Assembly (NCBI RefSeq): GCF_905397435.1
Contig: NZ_CAJPVI010000046.1
Location: 1-64,000 of the forward strand
Direction of reading: 5' to 3'
DNA: 64,000 nt
Source of the DNA: Cupriavidus numazuensis
GTDB lineage: Bacteria; Pseudomonadota; Gammaproteobacteria; Burkholderiales; Burkholderiaceae
In this document: positions 41,475 through 50,267 of the stretch, one piece after another
Numbering within the stretch: the first letter of the stretch is position 1
Layout: each line of letters opens with the position of its first letter
Notes under the pieces: generated by a model
What the model was told of the DNA's origin: nothing
The model's input: only the letters and a program-made list of their open reading frames with translations
Databases searched by the model: none
Program-made: the position numbers and the translations under genes

Positions 41475-42701
41475 TCAATCCTCGCGCAGGCGCATCGCTG
41501 CCAGGGTCAACGGCTTCGCCACCATTGTGGTAGCCAATGCCATTAGCAACAGGCCAGAGAAGGCAGCGGTGCTGATCAGCCGGTTCTCCAGCAGGATCGC
41601 CAGAACCACCACTTCCATCAACCCTTTCGTTTGGGCCAGTGCGCCCAGCGTCCACGCATCGCGCCGCCCAAGGCCAGACCAACGCGCGGGCAATGCGGTC
41701 CCCGCCATCTTGCCGATCACGGCGACGACCGTCGTCAATGCAAAAACCATCACGGCATCGCTTCCGGCCGCATTGAGGTCCGTCCGCAGGCCCGTCATCA
41801 GGAAGAAAAACGGCATCAGCACCACCACAGTGGTGGATTCGAGCCGGGCCTCGAGATCAGCGGCAACGTGGTGCGGCACGATCACGCCCGCCAAAAACCC
41901 GCCGAGGATGTAGTGCAGGCCGATCAGTTCAGATACGCAGGCAGACGAAAAGATCAGCACCACCGCGGCCGCGAGCCGCGCGTCGCCTGCGCGCAATGTC
42001 GGCAGCCAGCGCGCTAACAGTGGCCTTACGATGACGAACATGGCCGCCACATAGATGGCACCGCCGATTGCCAGTCGCAGCGGATCCTGCGCTGCCTGCC
42101 CGGTACTGGCCAGGATGCACGACAGCACGACCCAGATCGCAGCATCGCTGACCGCGGAGCACGCCAGCGCGAGGCGGCCGGCAGTCGTATCGGTCATCCG
42201 CATTTCGCGCAGAATGGCACCAAGCACCGGGAGCGCGGTCACTGCCATTGACACGCCCACCGCGATCGCGAACTGCCAACGCGTGGCCAGCTCACCGGCC
42301 AACGCCGGTCGCCAGCCATTCAGCACCCAGCCCGCTCCAAAGCCCAGTACGAACGGGACCGTCACGCAGCCGACTGCAGCGCTGATCGCGATACGTCGTA
42401 GCCCGGTAGCTTCGGCGCCGCTGATATGCAGGCCAGACAGAAAGGCAAATAGCACTACCGCCAGCCATTGCAGGCCCATCAATGACGCCAACCTTTCCGA
42501 GCCAAACAGCGCGTGCCAATGCTCCGGCCAGAGCGCGCCCAGCAAGGACGGCCCCAGCACAATGCCCCCAACGATCTGCATTACCACCAGGGGTACGATG
42601 CCGCCCAGGCGGAACGTGCGCCAGAGGATCAACGGCGTGGCGACAACCAGGCTTGCCTGGACAAAGAAGATCGCAATCGGAGATATGGCGGACGGGTTCA
42701 T
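41475..42701 (-). CDS. Cation/proton antiporter, CPA2 (KefB-like) family
   Basis: 408 residues with about 12 membrane helices. Family features include GGIVLGPSLLG in the second helix, the LFAFLSGLHISG segment, the VGVSMAVTALPVLGAIL unwound-helix region with polar residues, and GGFLAGVIVP. It lacks the C-terminal TrkA-N domain of KefB/KefC. It probably exchanges Na+ or K+ for H+ across the inner membrane. It is monocistronic and divergent from the GntR gene across 260 bases. Confidence 0.87.
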   Translation of the reverse strand: MNPSAISPIAIFFVQASLVVATPLILWRTFRLGGIVPLVVMQIVGGIVLGPSLLGALWPEHWHALFGSERLASLMGLQWLAVVLFAFLSGLHISGAEATGLRRIAISAAVGCVTVPFVLGFGAGWVLNGWRPALAGELATRWQFAIAVGVSMAVTALPVLGAILREMRMTDTTAGRLALACSAVSDAAIWVVLSCILASTGQAAQDPLRLAIGGAIYVAAMFVIVRPLLARWLPTLRAGDARLAAAVVLIFSSACVSELIGLHYILGGFLAGVIVPHHVAADLEARLESTTVVVLMPFFFLMTGLRTDLNAAGSDAVMVFALTTVVAVIGKMAGTALPARWSGLGRRDAWTLGALAQTKGLMEVVVLAILLENRLISTAAFSGLLLMALATTMVAKPLTLAAMRLRED

Positions 42702-42930
42702 GGCGCTCCTGCTGCGATGCGGGGGCAGCCGCCCCCAACCGATACAAACTGCCGATGATACAGACGGGGGACGTTGCGGGAGGCCGTGGCGACCTAACCT
42801 TGCGTGAAGGTCCTTCGCGCGATCTGTCTCGCCCAGCGGAGCAGCCAGCGGCAGGGTGTAGAAGACAGACAGAGCAGACCGCTGGTCACCGCGCAGCTTC
42901 TCATGCCGGGAACCAAAAGAGCGACGGGAC

Positions 42931-42936
42931 TATAAT
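42931..42936 (+). promoter_or_regulatory. Candidate -10 box of the GntR-family gene
   Basis: A perfect TATAAT lies 26 bases before the ATG at 42962. No good -35 box is seen at 16-18 bases upstream. Its presence argues against an in-frame ATG at 42935, which would fall inside the box. Confidence 0.5.
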
Positions 42937-42961
42937 GCTGCGCGCTCCACGTCCGATACGC

Positions 42962-43726
42962 ATGTCCATCCGCCGCCCCTCTCTCGCTGACGACGATTCC
43001 GTCCCGCTCTACATCAGGATCCGTGACACGCTGCGCGCCGGCATCCTGGACGGCAGCCATCCGCCGCACAGCCAAATGCCTTCCGAAAGCGAGTTGCAGG
43101 ACCGCTTCGGCGTCAGCCGCATCACGATCCGCCAGGCCCTCAGCCACCTCGAACGCGAGGGCCTGATCTTCAAGCGGCATGGCAAGGGGTCGTTCGTGTC
43201 GCAGCCGAAGGCGTTCCAGAACGTAACGGCGCTCGAGGGATTCGCCGAGGCGATGTCGCGTATGGGGCACGAGATCGTCAACCGCGTCGTGTCGTTCGAT
43301 TTTGTCCCGGCGCGCGCGGACGTGGCCCACCGGCTCGACCTCGAGCCAGGCACGACGGTCACGGAAATCCACCGCGTGCGGCTGCTCAATCGCGCGCCGG
43401 TCTCGTACGAGATCACGTTCCTGCCGGAGTCGCTCGGCCGCCAGCTACAGCGCGCCGACCTCATCACGCGCGATGTCTTCCTGATCCTGGAAAACGACTG
43501 TGCGGTGCCGCTCGGCTCGGCGGACCTCGGCATTGATGCCGTCCTGGCCGACAGGCCGCTTGCACGCGCTCTGGAGATCGGGGAAGGTGCACCGCTGCTG
43601 CGCATCGAACGGCTGACCCACGACCGCTCGGGCCGGCCTGTCGACTTCGAGTTCCTCTATTTCCGCAGCGATACCTTCCAGTACCGTCTGCGGATCGACC
43701 GGCAAAGCACCCGGAAACCCCGCTGA
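42962..43726 (+). CDS. GntR-family regulator, HutC/UTRA subfamily
   Basis: 254 residues. The winged helix is SVPLYIRIRDTLRAGIL followed by MPSESELQDRFGVSRITIR and GKGSFV (about residues 13-80). The rest is a UTRA ligand-binding domain typical of the HutC subfamily (residues 90-245). It precedes, by 140 bases and on the same strand, the flavoprotein operon and is its likely regulator. The ligand is unknown. Confidence 0.88.
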   Translation: MSIRRPSLADDDSVPLYIRIRDTLRAGILDGSHPPHSQMPSESELQDRFGVSRITIRQALSHLEREGLIFKRHGKGSFVSQPKAFQNVTALEGFAEAMSRMGHEIVNRVVSFDFVPARADVAHRLDLEPGTTVTEIHRVRLLNRAPVSYEITFLPESLGRQLQRADLITRDVFLILENDCAVPLGSADLGIDAVLADRPLARALEIGEGAPLLRIERLTHDRSGRPVDFEFLYFRSDTFQYRLRIDRQSTRKPR

Positions 43727-43865
43727 GCTGACGCGCTGCGGCGCATATGCGCGCCGCGCACAAGCATGTGCGAAACCATTCATTGGTGCGGCATGGAGCC
43801 GCCTCTACAATCGATCCAACTTGTTATAACGAGTTGGGCGGGCAACTCCGCGCTCCCAAAGGATC

Positions 43866-45635
43866 ATGCAGACACACGAACTCGAATACGACATCGTTGT
43901 CGTTGGCGGCGGCACTGCCGGCCCGATGGCGGCCATCAAAGCGAAGCAGCGCAACCCTGCCCTTCGGGTGCTGCTGCTCGACAAGGCGCACGTCAAGCGC
44001 AGCGGCGCTATATCGATGGGCATGGACGGACTCAATAACGCCGTGATCCCGGGCCATGCCACGCCGGAGCAGTACACGCGGGAGATCACGGTGGCCAACG
44101 ACGGCATCGTCAACCAGGCGACCGTGCTGGCCTATGCGCGCCATAGCTTTCGCACCATCGAGGAACTCGACCGCTGGGGAGTGAAGTTCGAAAGGGACGA
44201 GACCGGCGAGTATGCTGTGCGCAAGGTGCACCATATGGGCGCCTATGTGCTGCCGATGCCGGAGGGCCACGACGTCAAGAAGGTGCTCTACCGCCAGCTC
44301 AAGCGCGCACGCGTGGAGGTGACTAACCGCATTGTCGCCACGCGCGTGCTGACCGGTCCGTCGGGCGAGGCGGCCGGCATCATGGGATTCGACTGCCGCA
44401 CGGCCGATTTCTATGTCGTGCGCGCCAAGGCCGTGATCCTCTGCTGCGGCGCCGCCGGGCGGCTCGGCTTGCCGGCCTCGGGCTATCTGATGGGCACCTA
44501 CGAGAACCCGACCAACGCCGGGGATGGCTATGCCATGGCCTATCACGCTGGCGCGGAACTCGCGAATCTCGAGTGTTTTCAGATCAACCCATTGATCAAG
44601 GACTACAACGGCCCGGCCTGTGCCTACGTCACCGGCCCGCTGGGCGGTTACACGGCCAACGGCCGTGGCGAGCGCTTCATCGAATGCGACTACTGGAGCG
44701 GCCAGATGATGTGGGAGTTCTACCAGGAACTGCAAAGTGGCAATGGACCGGTGTTCCTGAAGCTGGATCACCTGGCCGAGGAAACGATACGGACCATTGA
44801 GACCATTCTCCACACCAATGAGCGCCCGAGCCGCGGACGCTTTCATGCGCGGCGCGGCAACGACTACCGCACGCGGATGATTGAAATGCATATCTCGGAA
44901 ATCGGCTTCTGCAGCGGCCACAGCGCGTCCGGCGTCTGGGTGGACCAACACGCGGCCACGTCTGTGCCAGGCCTCTATGCGGCAGGGGACATGGCCGCGG
45001 TGCCGCACAACTACATGCTGGGCGCGTTTACCTACGGCTGGTTCGCGGGCGAACATGCCGCTGACCGGGCGGCCGCGACTGAGCTTCCGGCTGTCGATGC
45101 CGCACAGGTTGCAGCAGAAAAGTCGCGCGTGTATGCCCCGCTGCACCGCAAGCACGGTCTTGCGCCGTCGCAGGTCGAATACAAGCTGCGCCGCTTCGTT
45201 AATGACTACCTGCAGCCGCCGAAGGTCACGCGGCGCATGGAGATCGGGCTGCAGCGCTTCGGCGAGATCCGGGAAGACCTGTCGCAGGTATCGGCCGCCA
45301 ACCCGCACGAACTCATGCGTGCGGCCGAGGTGTCCGTGATTCTCGATTGCGCCGAGATGGCAGCGCGTGCTTCGCTGTTCCGCACGGAAAGCCGCTGGGG
45401 GCTGTACCACTACCGCGTCGATTATCCCCAGCGCAACGACGCAGACTGGTTCTGCCACGCCCATCTGAAGAAGGCGGAAGACGGCACGATGACGTCATTC
45501 AAGCGACCGGTCGAGCCCTACCTGGTGCCGCTCAACGACAACGAACGCTCGGCCTACTCGCGCCTGCGCGTGACGCCAGCCGCCGCGACCACGTCGGCTT
45601 CCATCCCGCAAACCGTACAGACCATAGCCGCCTAG
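43866..45635 (+). CDS. AprA-like FAD flavoprotein (fumarate reductase/adenylylsulfate reductase family)
   Basis: 589 residues. The FAD site is DIVVVGGGTAGPMAAIKAKQ at the N-terminus, and NAGDGYAMAYHAGAELANLE is the second FAD region. AGDMAAVPHNYMLGAFTYG near residue 380 and the C-terminal domain fit the succinate dehydrogenase/fumarate reductase superfamily, closest in layout to AprA because the next gene is a small two-cluster ferredoxin. Without sulfate-reduction genes around it, true adenylylsulfate reductase is unlikely. The substrate may be an organic acid or sulfur compound brought in by the ABC importer of the same operon. Confidence 0.82.
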   Translation: MQTHELEYDIVVVGGGTAGPMAAIKAKQRNPALRVLLLDKAHVKRSGAISMGMDGLNNAVIPGHATPEQYTREITVANDGIVNQATVLAYARHSFRTIEELDRWGVKFERDETGEYAVRKVHHMGAYVLPMPEGHDVKKVLYRQLKRARVEVTNRIVATRVLTGPSGEAAGIMGFDCRTADFYVVRAKAVILCCGAAGRLGLPASGYLMGTYENPTNAGDGYAMAYHAGAELANLECFQINPLIKDYNGPACAYVTGPLGGYTANGRGERFIECDYWSGQMMWEFYQELQSGNGPVFLKLDHLAEETIRTIETILHTNERPSRGRFHARRGNDYRTRMIEMHISEIGFCSGHSASGVWVDQHAATSVPGLYAAGDMAAVPHNYMLGAFTYGWFAGEHAADRAAATELPAVDAAQVAAEKSRVYAPLHRKHGLAPSQVEYKLRRFVNDYLQPPKVTRRMEIGLQRFGEIREDLSQVSAANPHELMRAAEVSVILDCAEMAARASLFRTESRWGLYHYRVDYPQRNDADWFCHAHLKKAEDGTMTSFKRPVEPYLVPLNDNERSAYSRLRVTPAAATTSASIPQTVQTIAA

Positions 45636-45644
45636 GAGAACAAC

Positions 45645-45890
45645 ATGGCCCTGGTTCCACGCGATGCGCATGCGCGCTCCAGCGTTCCCGTGACAATCGA
45701 CGAAGACAAGTGCATTGCCGACAAGGGCTGCACGGTCTGCATCGATGTCTGCCCAATGGATCTGCTCGCAGTCGATCCGGTCACCGGCAAGGCGTTCATG
45801 AAGTTTGACGAATGCTGGTACTGCATGCCGTGCGAGCGCGACTGTCCGACCGGCGCAGTCCACGTCGACATCCCCTACTTGCTGCGCTGA
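45645..45890 (+). CDS. Two-cluster [4Fe-4S] ferredoxin, AprB-like partner
   Basis: 81 residues with two [4Fe-4S] motifs: CIADKGCTVCIDVCP (Cys-x5-Cys-x2-Cys-x3-Cys-Pro) and CWYCMPCERDCP (Cys-x2-Cys-x2-Cys-x3-Cys-Pro). GGAGAAC precedes the ATG, which is 9 bases after the flavoprotein stop. It should pass electrons to or from the flavoprotein. AprB is longer (about 150 residues), so this is a minimal form. Confidence 0.9.
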   Translation: MALVPRDAHARSSVPVTIDEDKCIADKGCTVCIDVCPMDLLAVDPVTGKAFMKFDECWYCMPCERDCPTGAVHVDIPYLLR

Positions 45891-45937
45891 AGCTGCACGA
45901 AGCCCCCGCCCTTCCTCTTGATCCAAAGGAAAGTGAC

Positions 45938-47362
45938 ATGAAAAGAACGCTGTTGTTCGCGCTCACCAGCACCGCCTTGCTTGCGGCCCATCCTGCTGGC
46001 GCGGAGACCATCCGCGTGGCCATCGGCACGCAGGACACCACGATCAACACCGCCACCGGCGGTGCGCTGATCCGCGAACTGAAGCTGCTGGAGAAGTACC
46101 TGCCACACGATGGCAAGTACAAGGATGCCGTCTACGATATCCAGTGGAAGAACTTCACCAGCGGCGCGCCGATCACGAACGAGATGGTTGCTGGCAAGCT
46201 TGACTTTGGATCGATGGCCGACTTCCCGGGCATTCTCAACGGCGTGGCGAATCAGAAGGCGGGCAAGGGCAGCGTCTTTATCAACGTGTTGTCGGGCAGC
46301 ACGCAAGGTAGCGGCAACGGCATCGTGGTGCCGGTCGACTCACCGGTGCAATCGCTGGCTGAACTGAAGGGCAAGACGATCTCGGTGCCGTTCGCGTCGA
46401 CGTCGCACGGCATGCTGCTGCGCGCCATCGCTGCACAGGGCTGGGATCCGGAGCGCGACGTCAACATCATCACCCAGGCTCCGGAGGTCGCCGGCCCTGC
46501 GCTGCAAGCACGCAAGATCGAAGCGCATGCCGATTTCGTGCCATTCGCCGAACTGTTCCCCTACCGCGGCTTCGCCCGCAAGATCTATGACGGCTCGCAA
46601 GCCAAAGCGGCCACGTTCCACGGGTCGCTGGTCCAAAGGGACTACGCGCAGAAGTACCCCGAAGTCGTTGTCGCCTACCTGCGTGCGGTGATCGAGGCGA
46701 ACCGTTTGATCGCAGCTGAACCGGAAAAATACAGCGAGCTGATTGCAAAAGTCACCGGTGTGGAGCCGGAGGTGAACTACCTGTTCCATGGTCCGCTCGG
46801 CCTGCAGACGCGCGACTTGACCTGGAAGCCGGAGTACCGCAAGGCCGTGCAGACGTCATTTGAAACGCTCAAGCTGCTCAAACGCGCCGATGGCGACCTT
46901 GACGTCGACGCGTTCGTCGATGATCGCTACCTGCGCGCCGCGTTCCAGGCCGAGAAGCTCGACTACGAGGCAGCGCTGCGCGACTACGCCGCGCTGCCAC
47001 TCAAAGCCAACGACGCGGTGACTGGCAAACGCATCGACAAGTTCGACCGCGTGGCACAGGTCTGGGTGCGTGGAGAATCTCGCGTGCGCAACTACGCGTC
47101 GCCCGAGACGGCCCTGCAGGCACTGGCCGCCCTCCAGCGCGATGGCAAGGAGATTCGTGCGTTCTATGCGCAGGACCGCGAGTCCGGCATCAAGCTGCTG
47201 GGCAATCAGGCTTGGTTCGCACGCGACAAGGATGGCCGCCTGAACGCCTTCCTGCTGAAGTCGCGCGCCCAGGCTTGGGCCAGTCAGAATGGGGGGCAGG
47301 TGGTCGATTTTGCCGGCGCCCGTCAAACGGTCACACTGGCCGCCCGTCAGGAGCCGCGATGA
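45938..47362 (+). CDS. ABC importer binding protein (nitrate/sulfonate type) with extra C-terminal domain
   Basis: 474 residues with a signal peptide cut near HPAGAE (about residue 22). Residues 24-340 follow the NrtA/SsuA pattern (DFGSMADFPGILNG, GKTISVPFASTSHGMLLRA). About 100 further residues follow, including ALAALQRDGKEIRAFY and WASQNGGQVVDFAGAR, resembling the GGxVVDF end of NosL-like domains; that likeness is tentative. AAAGGAAAG precedes the ATG. The gene overlaps the permease by four bases. Confidence 0.85.
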   Translation: MKRTLLFALTSTALLAAHPAGAETIRVAIGTQDTTINTATGGALIRELKLLEKYLPHDGKYKDAVYDIQWKNFTSGAPITNEMVAGKLDFGSMADFPGILNGVANQKAGKGSVFINVLSGSTQGSGNGIVVPVDSPVQSLAELKGKTISVPFASTSHGMLLRAIAAQGWDPERDVNIITQAPEVAGPALQARKIEAHADFVPFAELFPYRGFARKIYDGSQAKAATFHGSLVQRDYAQKYPEVVVAYLRAVIEANRLIAAEPEKYSELIAKVTGVEPEVNYLFHGPLGLQTRDLTWKPEYRKAVQTSFETLKLLKRADGDLDVDAFVDDRYLRAAFQAEKLDYEAALRDYAALPLKANDAVTGKRIDKFDRVAQVWVRGESRVRNYASPETALQALAALQRDGKEIRAFYAQDRESGIKLLGNQAWFARDKDGRLNAFLLKSRAQAWASQNGGQVVDFAGARQTVTLAARQEPR

Positions 47363-48192
47363 CGAGCCATGTGCTGTCCCGCACGGCGCCTGCAGCGCCA
47401 GTTGCCTCGCACAAGCGCCCTGCCCGCACCCTATTGCAGGCGGCGTCACTGGTGTTCGGCCTGTTGTGCTGGCACCTTGCCACGCAGCATCGCCTGCACC
47501 TTGGCGTGGTGACGTTCGAGAACGTGCCGACGCCAGCCGAGACGCTTGCCGCGGGCTGGTCGCCGCTGCAATCCCCGAAGCTCGCCCGGCATCTGGCGAG
47601 CAGCCTGTCGCGCGTGGGCTGGGGCTACGCGTCCGCAGCGCTGCTCGCGACGGTGCTCGGCCTGCTGATCGGCCGCTCGCAATGGGTGCGCGTCGCCCTG
47701 CTGCCACCGCTGGAAGTGCTGCGTCCGATCCCGGCCGTCGCGTGGATCCCGCTGGCGATTCTGATGTTTCCGTCGTCCGAGCTGTCGATGATCTTCATTA
47801 CCTTCACCGGGGCGTTCTTCCCGATCCTGCTGGGCGCGATCCACGGCGCCGAGTCGGTCGACCCGCGCCTGGTGGCATCGGCGCGCAGCCTTGGCGCGGG
47901 ACGCGCCGCCGTGCTGCGCGAGGTCGTGCTGCCCGGCGCGGCGCAGGGCATTGTGACCGGGCTGGCGATCGGCATGGGCACGTCCTGGTTCTGCCTGGTC
48001 ACGGCGGAGATGATTTCAGGCCAGTTTGGCATTGGCTATTACACGTGGGAGTCGTACACGGTGCAACGCTATCCCGACATTATTGTCGGCATGCTGCTGA
48101 TTGGCATGCTCGGAATGGGCAGCAGCGCGCTGGTGCGGCTGGCGGGGCAACGCGCGACGCCCTGGCTGGCGGTAGCGGGGAGCGGGCGATGA
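47359..48192 (+). CDS. ABC importer permease, nitrate/sulfonate/taurine type
   Basis: 277 residues with about six membrane helices and the family EAA loop (LVASARSLGAGRAAVLREVVLPGA, near residues 175-198). PLEVLRPIPAVAWIPLAIL is the conserved SsuC/TauC segment. ATGA overlaps occur at both ends. It partners the preceding binding protein and following ATPase. Confidence 0.9.
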   Translation: MTSHVLSRTAPAAPVASHKRPARTLLQAASLVFGLLCWHLATQHRLHLGVVTFENVPTPAETLAAGWSPLQSPKLARHLASSLSRVGWGYASAALLATVLGLLIGRSQWVRVALLPPLEVLRPIPAVAWIPLAILMFPSSELSMIFITFTGAFFPILLGAIHGAESVDPRLVASARSLGAGRAAVLREVVLPGAAQGIVTGLAIGMGTSWFCLVTAEMISGQFGIGYYTWESYTVQRYPDIIVGMLLIGMLGMGSSALVRLAGQRATPWLAVAGSGR

Positions 48193-49058
48193 CGACTGCC
48201 GACCTTGTCACCCGCCCAGGCGCCGTCACGCTCGAATCCCTGTCCATCGCGCTGGGCAGCGGTACGCAGCGCTTCACGGCGGTGCGCGACGTCAACGTGT
48301 CGATCGCGCCAGGCGAGTTCGTCTGCATCCTGGGCCCCTCGGGCTGCGGCAAGTCGACCTTGCTCGGCGTACTGGCCGGACATATCGTTCCGGTTGAAGG
48401 CCGCGCGACCCTGGACGGCACGAGGATTGACGGCCCCGATCCCGCGCGCGGCATCGTGTTCCAGCAACACACATTATTTCCGTGGCGCAAGACGCTCGAC
48501 AACGTCGGCTTCGGTCTCAAGATGCAGGGCATCGGCAAAGAAGAACGCCGCCGCCGCGGCCGTGAGCTGCTTGAACGCGTGGGGCTGGCTGCTTTTGCCG
48601 ATCGCTACCCATCCCAGCTATCGGGCGGCATGCAGCAGCGCGCGGAGATCGCCCGGGCCATGATTACCGGGCCGCGCGTGCTGCTGATGGATGAACCTTT
48701 CGGCGCGCTCGACGCCCAAACGCGCGCGATGATGCAGGCGTTGCTGCTCGACGTGTGGAGCGAGTACCGGCCCACGGTCGTGTTCGTCACGCATGACATC
48801 GATGAAGCGCTGTTCCTGGCCGACCGCATCCTGGTGATGAGTCCCGGACCCGGCACCATCATCGAAGATTTGCACGTGCCGTTTGCCCGACCACGTGAGC
48901 GCGCCGAATCGCGCGACCTGGTCACCGAGCCCGAGTTCATCGCCATCAAGCGACACCTGCTGGCATTGCTGCGCCATCGCCAGTCCACCCTGCCCGCGCC
49001 ACGGCTTAGCCCGCTCGGCGACGGGCGCGTCAGCGCACCGACTTTTCCTGCCCCATGA
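48189..49058 (+). CDS. ABC importer ATPase, nitrate/sulfonate/taurine type
   Basis: 289 residues. Walker A is GPSGCGKST, the signature is LSGGMQQRAEIARAM, Walker B is [13 protein letters not shown], and the switch His is in VTHDIDEA. It has the SsuB/TauB form with a roughly 40-residue Pro-rich tail. It overlaps the permease and the HEAT-repeat gene by four bases each. Confidence 0.92.
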   Translation: MTTADLVTRPGAVTLESLSIALGSGTQRFTAVRDVNVSIAPGEFVCILGPSGCGKSTLLGVLAGHIVPVEGRATLDGTRIDGPDPARGIVFQQHTLFPWRKTLDNVGFGLKMQGIGKEERRRRGRELLERVGLAAFADRYPSQLSGGMQQRAEIARAMITGPRVLLMDEPFGALDAQTRAMMQALLLDVWSEYRPTVVFVTHDIDEALFLADRILVMSPGPGTIIEDLHVPFARPRERAESRDLVTEPEFIAIKRHLLALLRHRQSTLPAPRLSPLGDGRVSAPTFPAP

Positions 49059-50056
49059 CCGTTTCCGTTTCCGCAATTCCCTTCAGTGTCCCGTTCGCCG
49101 ATTCCCGCTTTTCCGACGCCGACCCTGCCGTTCGCCGCCTGGCCGTCATCGACGCTGCCGAGAGCGAGGATGAAGCCCAACTGCCGCTCCTGCTTCAGGC
49201 CTTGCGCCGGGATGCCGATGCCGACGTGCGGCGTACGGCGGCGGAATACCTCTCTGCTTGGGAAACACCCGAAGCCATCGACGCCCTATGCGACGCGCTG
49301 GCCGACCCAGACGCCGCCACCCGAGAGACCGCTGCCAACAGCCTGTCGGCGCTCAAGCAGCCCACGCTGGGCCTGCGCCTGCTGCCGCGCCTGGCGGGCG
49401 CTGGCGACGCTGCCCGCGCCGCGTTGCTACGTGCGCTGCGGGAATTGCGACTGCCCGACAGCGCCGGCCCTGCGCACGCGGCACTGGCTGACCCGGTGGC
49501 AACGGTACGGCGCGAAGCGATCGGCGTGCTCGGATGGTTGCGCCATGAGCCTGCCCTAGCCGCCCTTGCAGCGCTCGCGCGCGACGACGGCAATGCGGAT
49601 GTGCGACGGGCCGCCGTCGGCGCGCTCGGCTTCGCTCCGAACGACGACGTGCTGCCCACCCTGCTCCAGGCGCTTGGCGACAAACATTGGCAGGTGCGCG
49701 AGGAAGCCGCTGCAACGCTGGGTAAGCTGAGGCAGGCGGCCGCGCGGGTCGCGCTGGAGACAGCGCTCGACGACGACTACTGGCAGGTGACGCTGCAAGC
49801 CGCACGCGCCTTGGGACGGCTGGGCGATCCCGCCAGTGCCGGCGCGCTGGCGAGGCTGCTGACGTATCCGATCAGCAATGTGCGCAAGGAGGCCGCCCTG
49901 GCGCTCGGGGAGGCAGGCGGCGTCGAGGAGCTCGCGGTCCTGGATGCCGCGTTGCGGGATGGCGACCCCGAGGTGCGAAAATCCGCGCGCATCGCCATTG
50001 CCCAGATCCAGGAACGCTCCGCCGCGACGAATCCGCCGTCCATCACAGACAGATAA
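49055..50056 (+). CDS. HEAT-repeat (PBS lyase-type) protein
   Basis: 333 residues built from about nine HEAT-like repeats of 31 residues, each with a DADVRRTAAEYL or DPEVRKSARIAI-like unit. No signal peptide or catalytic motif. Such repeats serve as protein-binding scaffolds or in cofactor lyases. The start overlaps the ATPase stop, so it is the last gene of the flavoprotein-ABC operon, and it may help assemble or mature the flavoprotein-ferredoxin pair. Function unknown. Confidence 0.85.
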   Translation: MTVSVSAIPFSVPFADSRFSDADPAVRRLAVIDAAESEDEAQLPLLLQALRRDADADVRRTAAEYLSAWETPEAIDALCDALADPDAATRETAANSLSALKQPTLGLRLLPRLAGAGDAARAALLRALRELRLPDSAGPAHAALADPVATVRREAIGVLGWLRHEPALAALAALARDDGNADVRRAAVGALGFAPNDDVLPTLLQALGDKHWQVREEAAATLGKLRQAAARVALETALDDDYWQVTLQAARALGRLGDPASAGALARLLTYPISNVRKEAALALGEAGGVEELAVLDAALRDGDPEVRKSARIAIAQIQERSAATNPPSITDR

Positions 50057-50267
50057 GTGGGCACTGTGTGGCGCGGTCCTCGCGACGTCAGCCACATACG
50101 GCGCGTTCCGCCGTTGCAGCCGATTTCGCCAGTTGTACGCGCCCCTGGAAGCTCACTAAATGCGGATGAGGTAGCAGTAGATGGCGAACGTGGTCAGGAA
50201 CCCCGAGAGGCGCGGTCATGGGGCAGGTGGCGCGAGTGGCCAATCCTGCCGCTCGCGCCCTGCTTGG

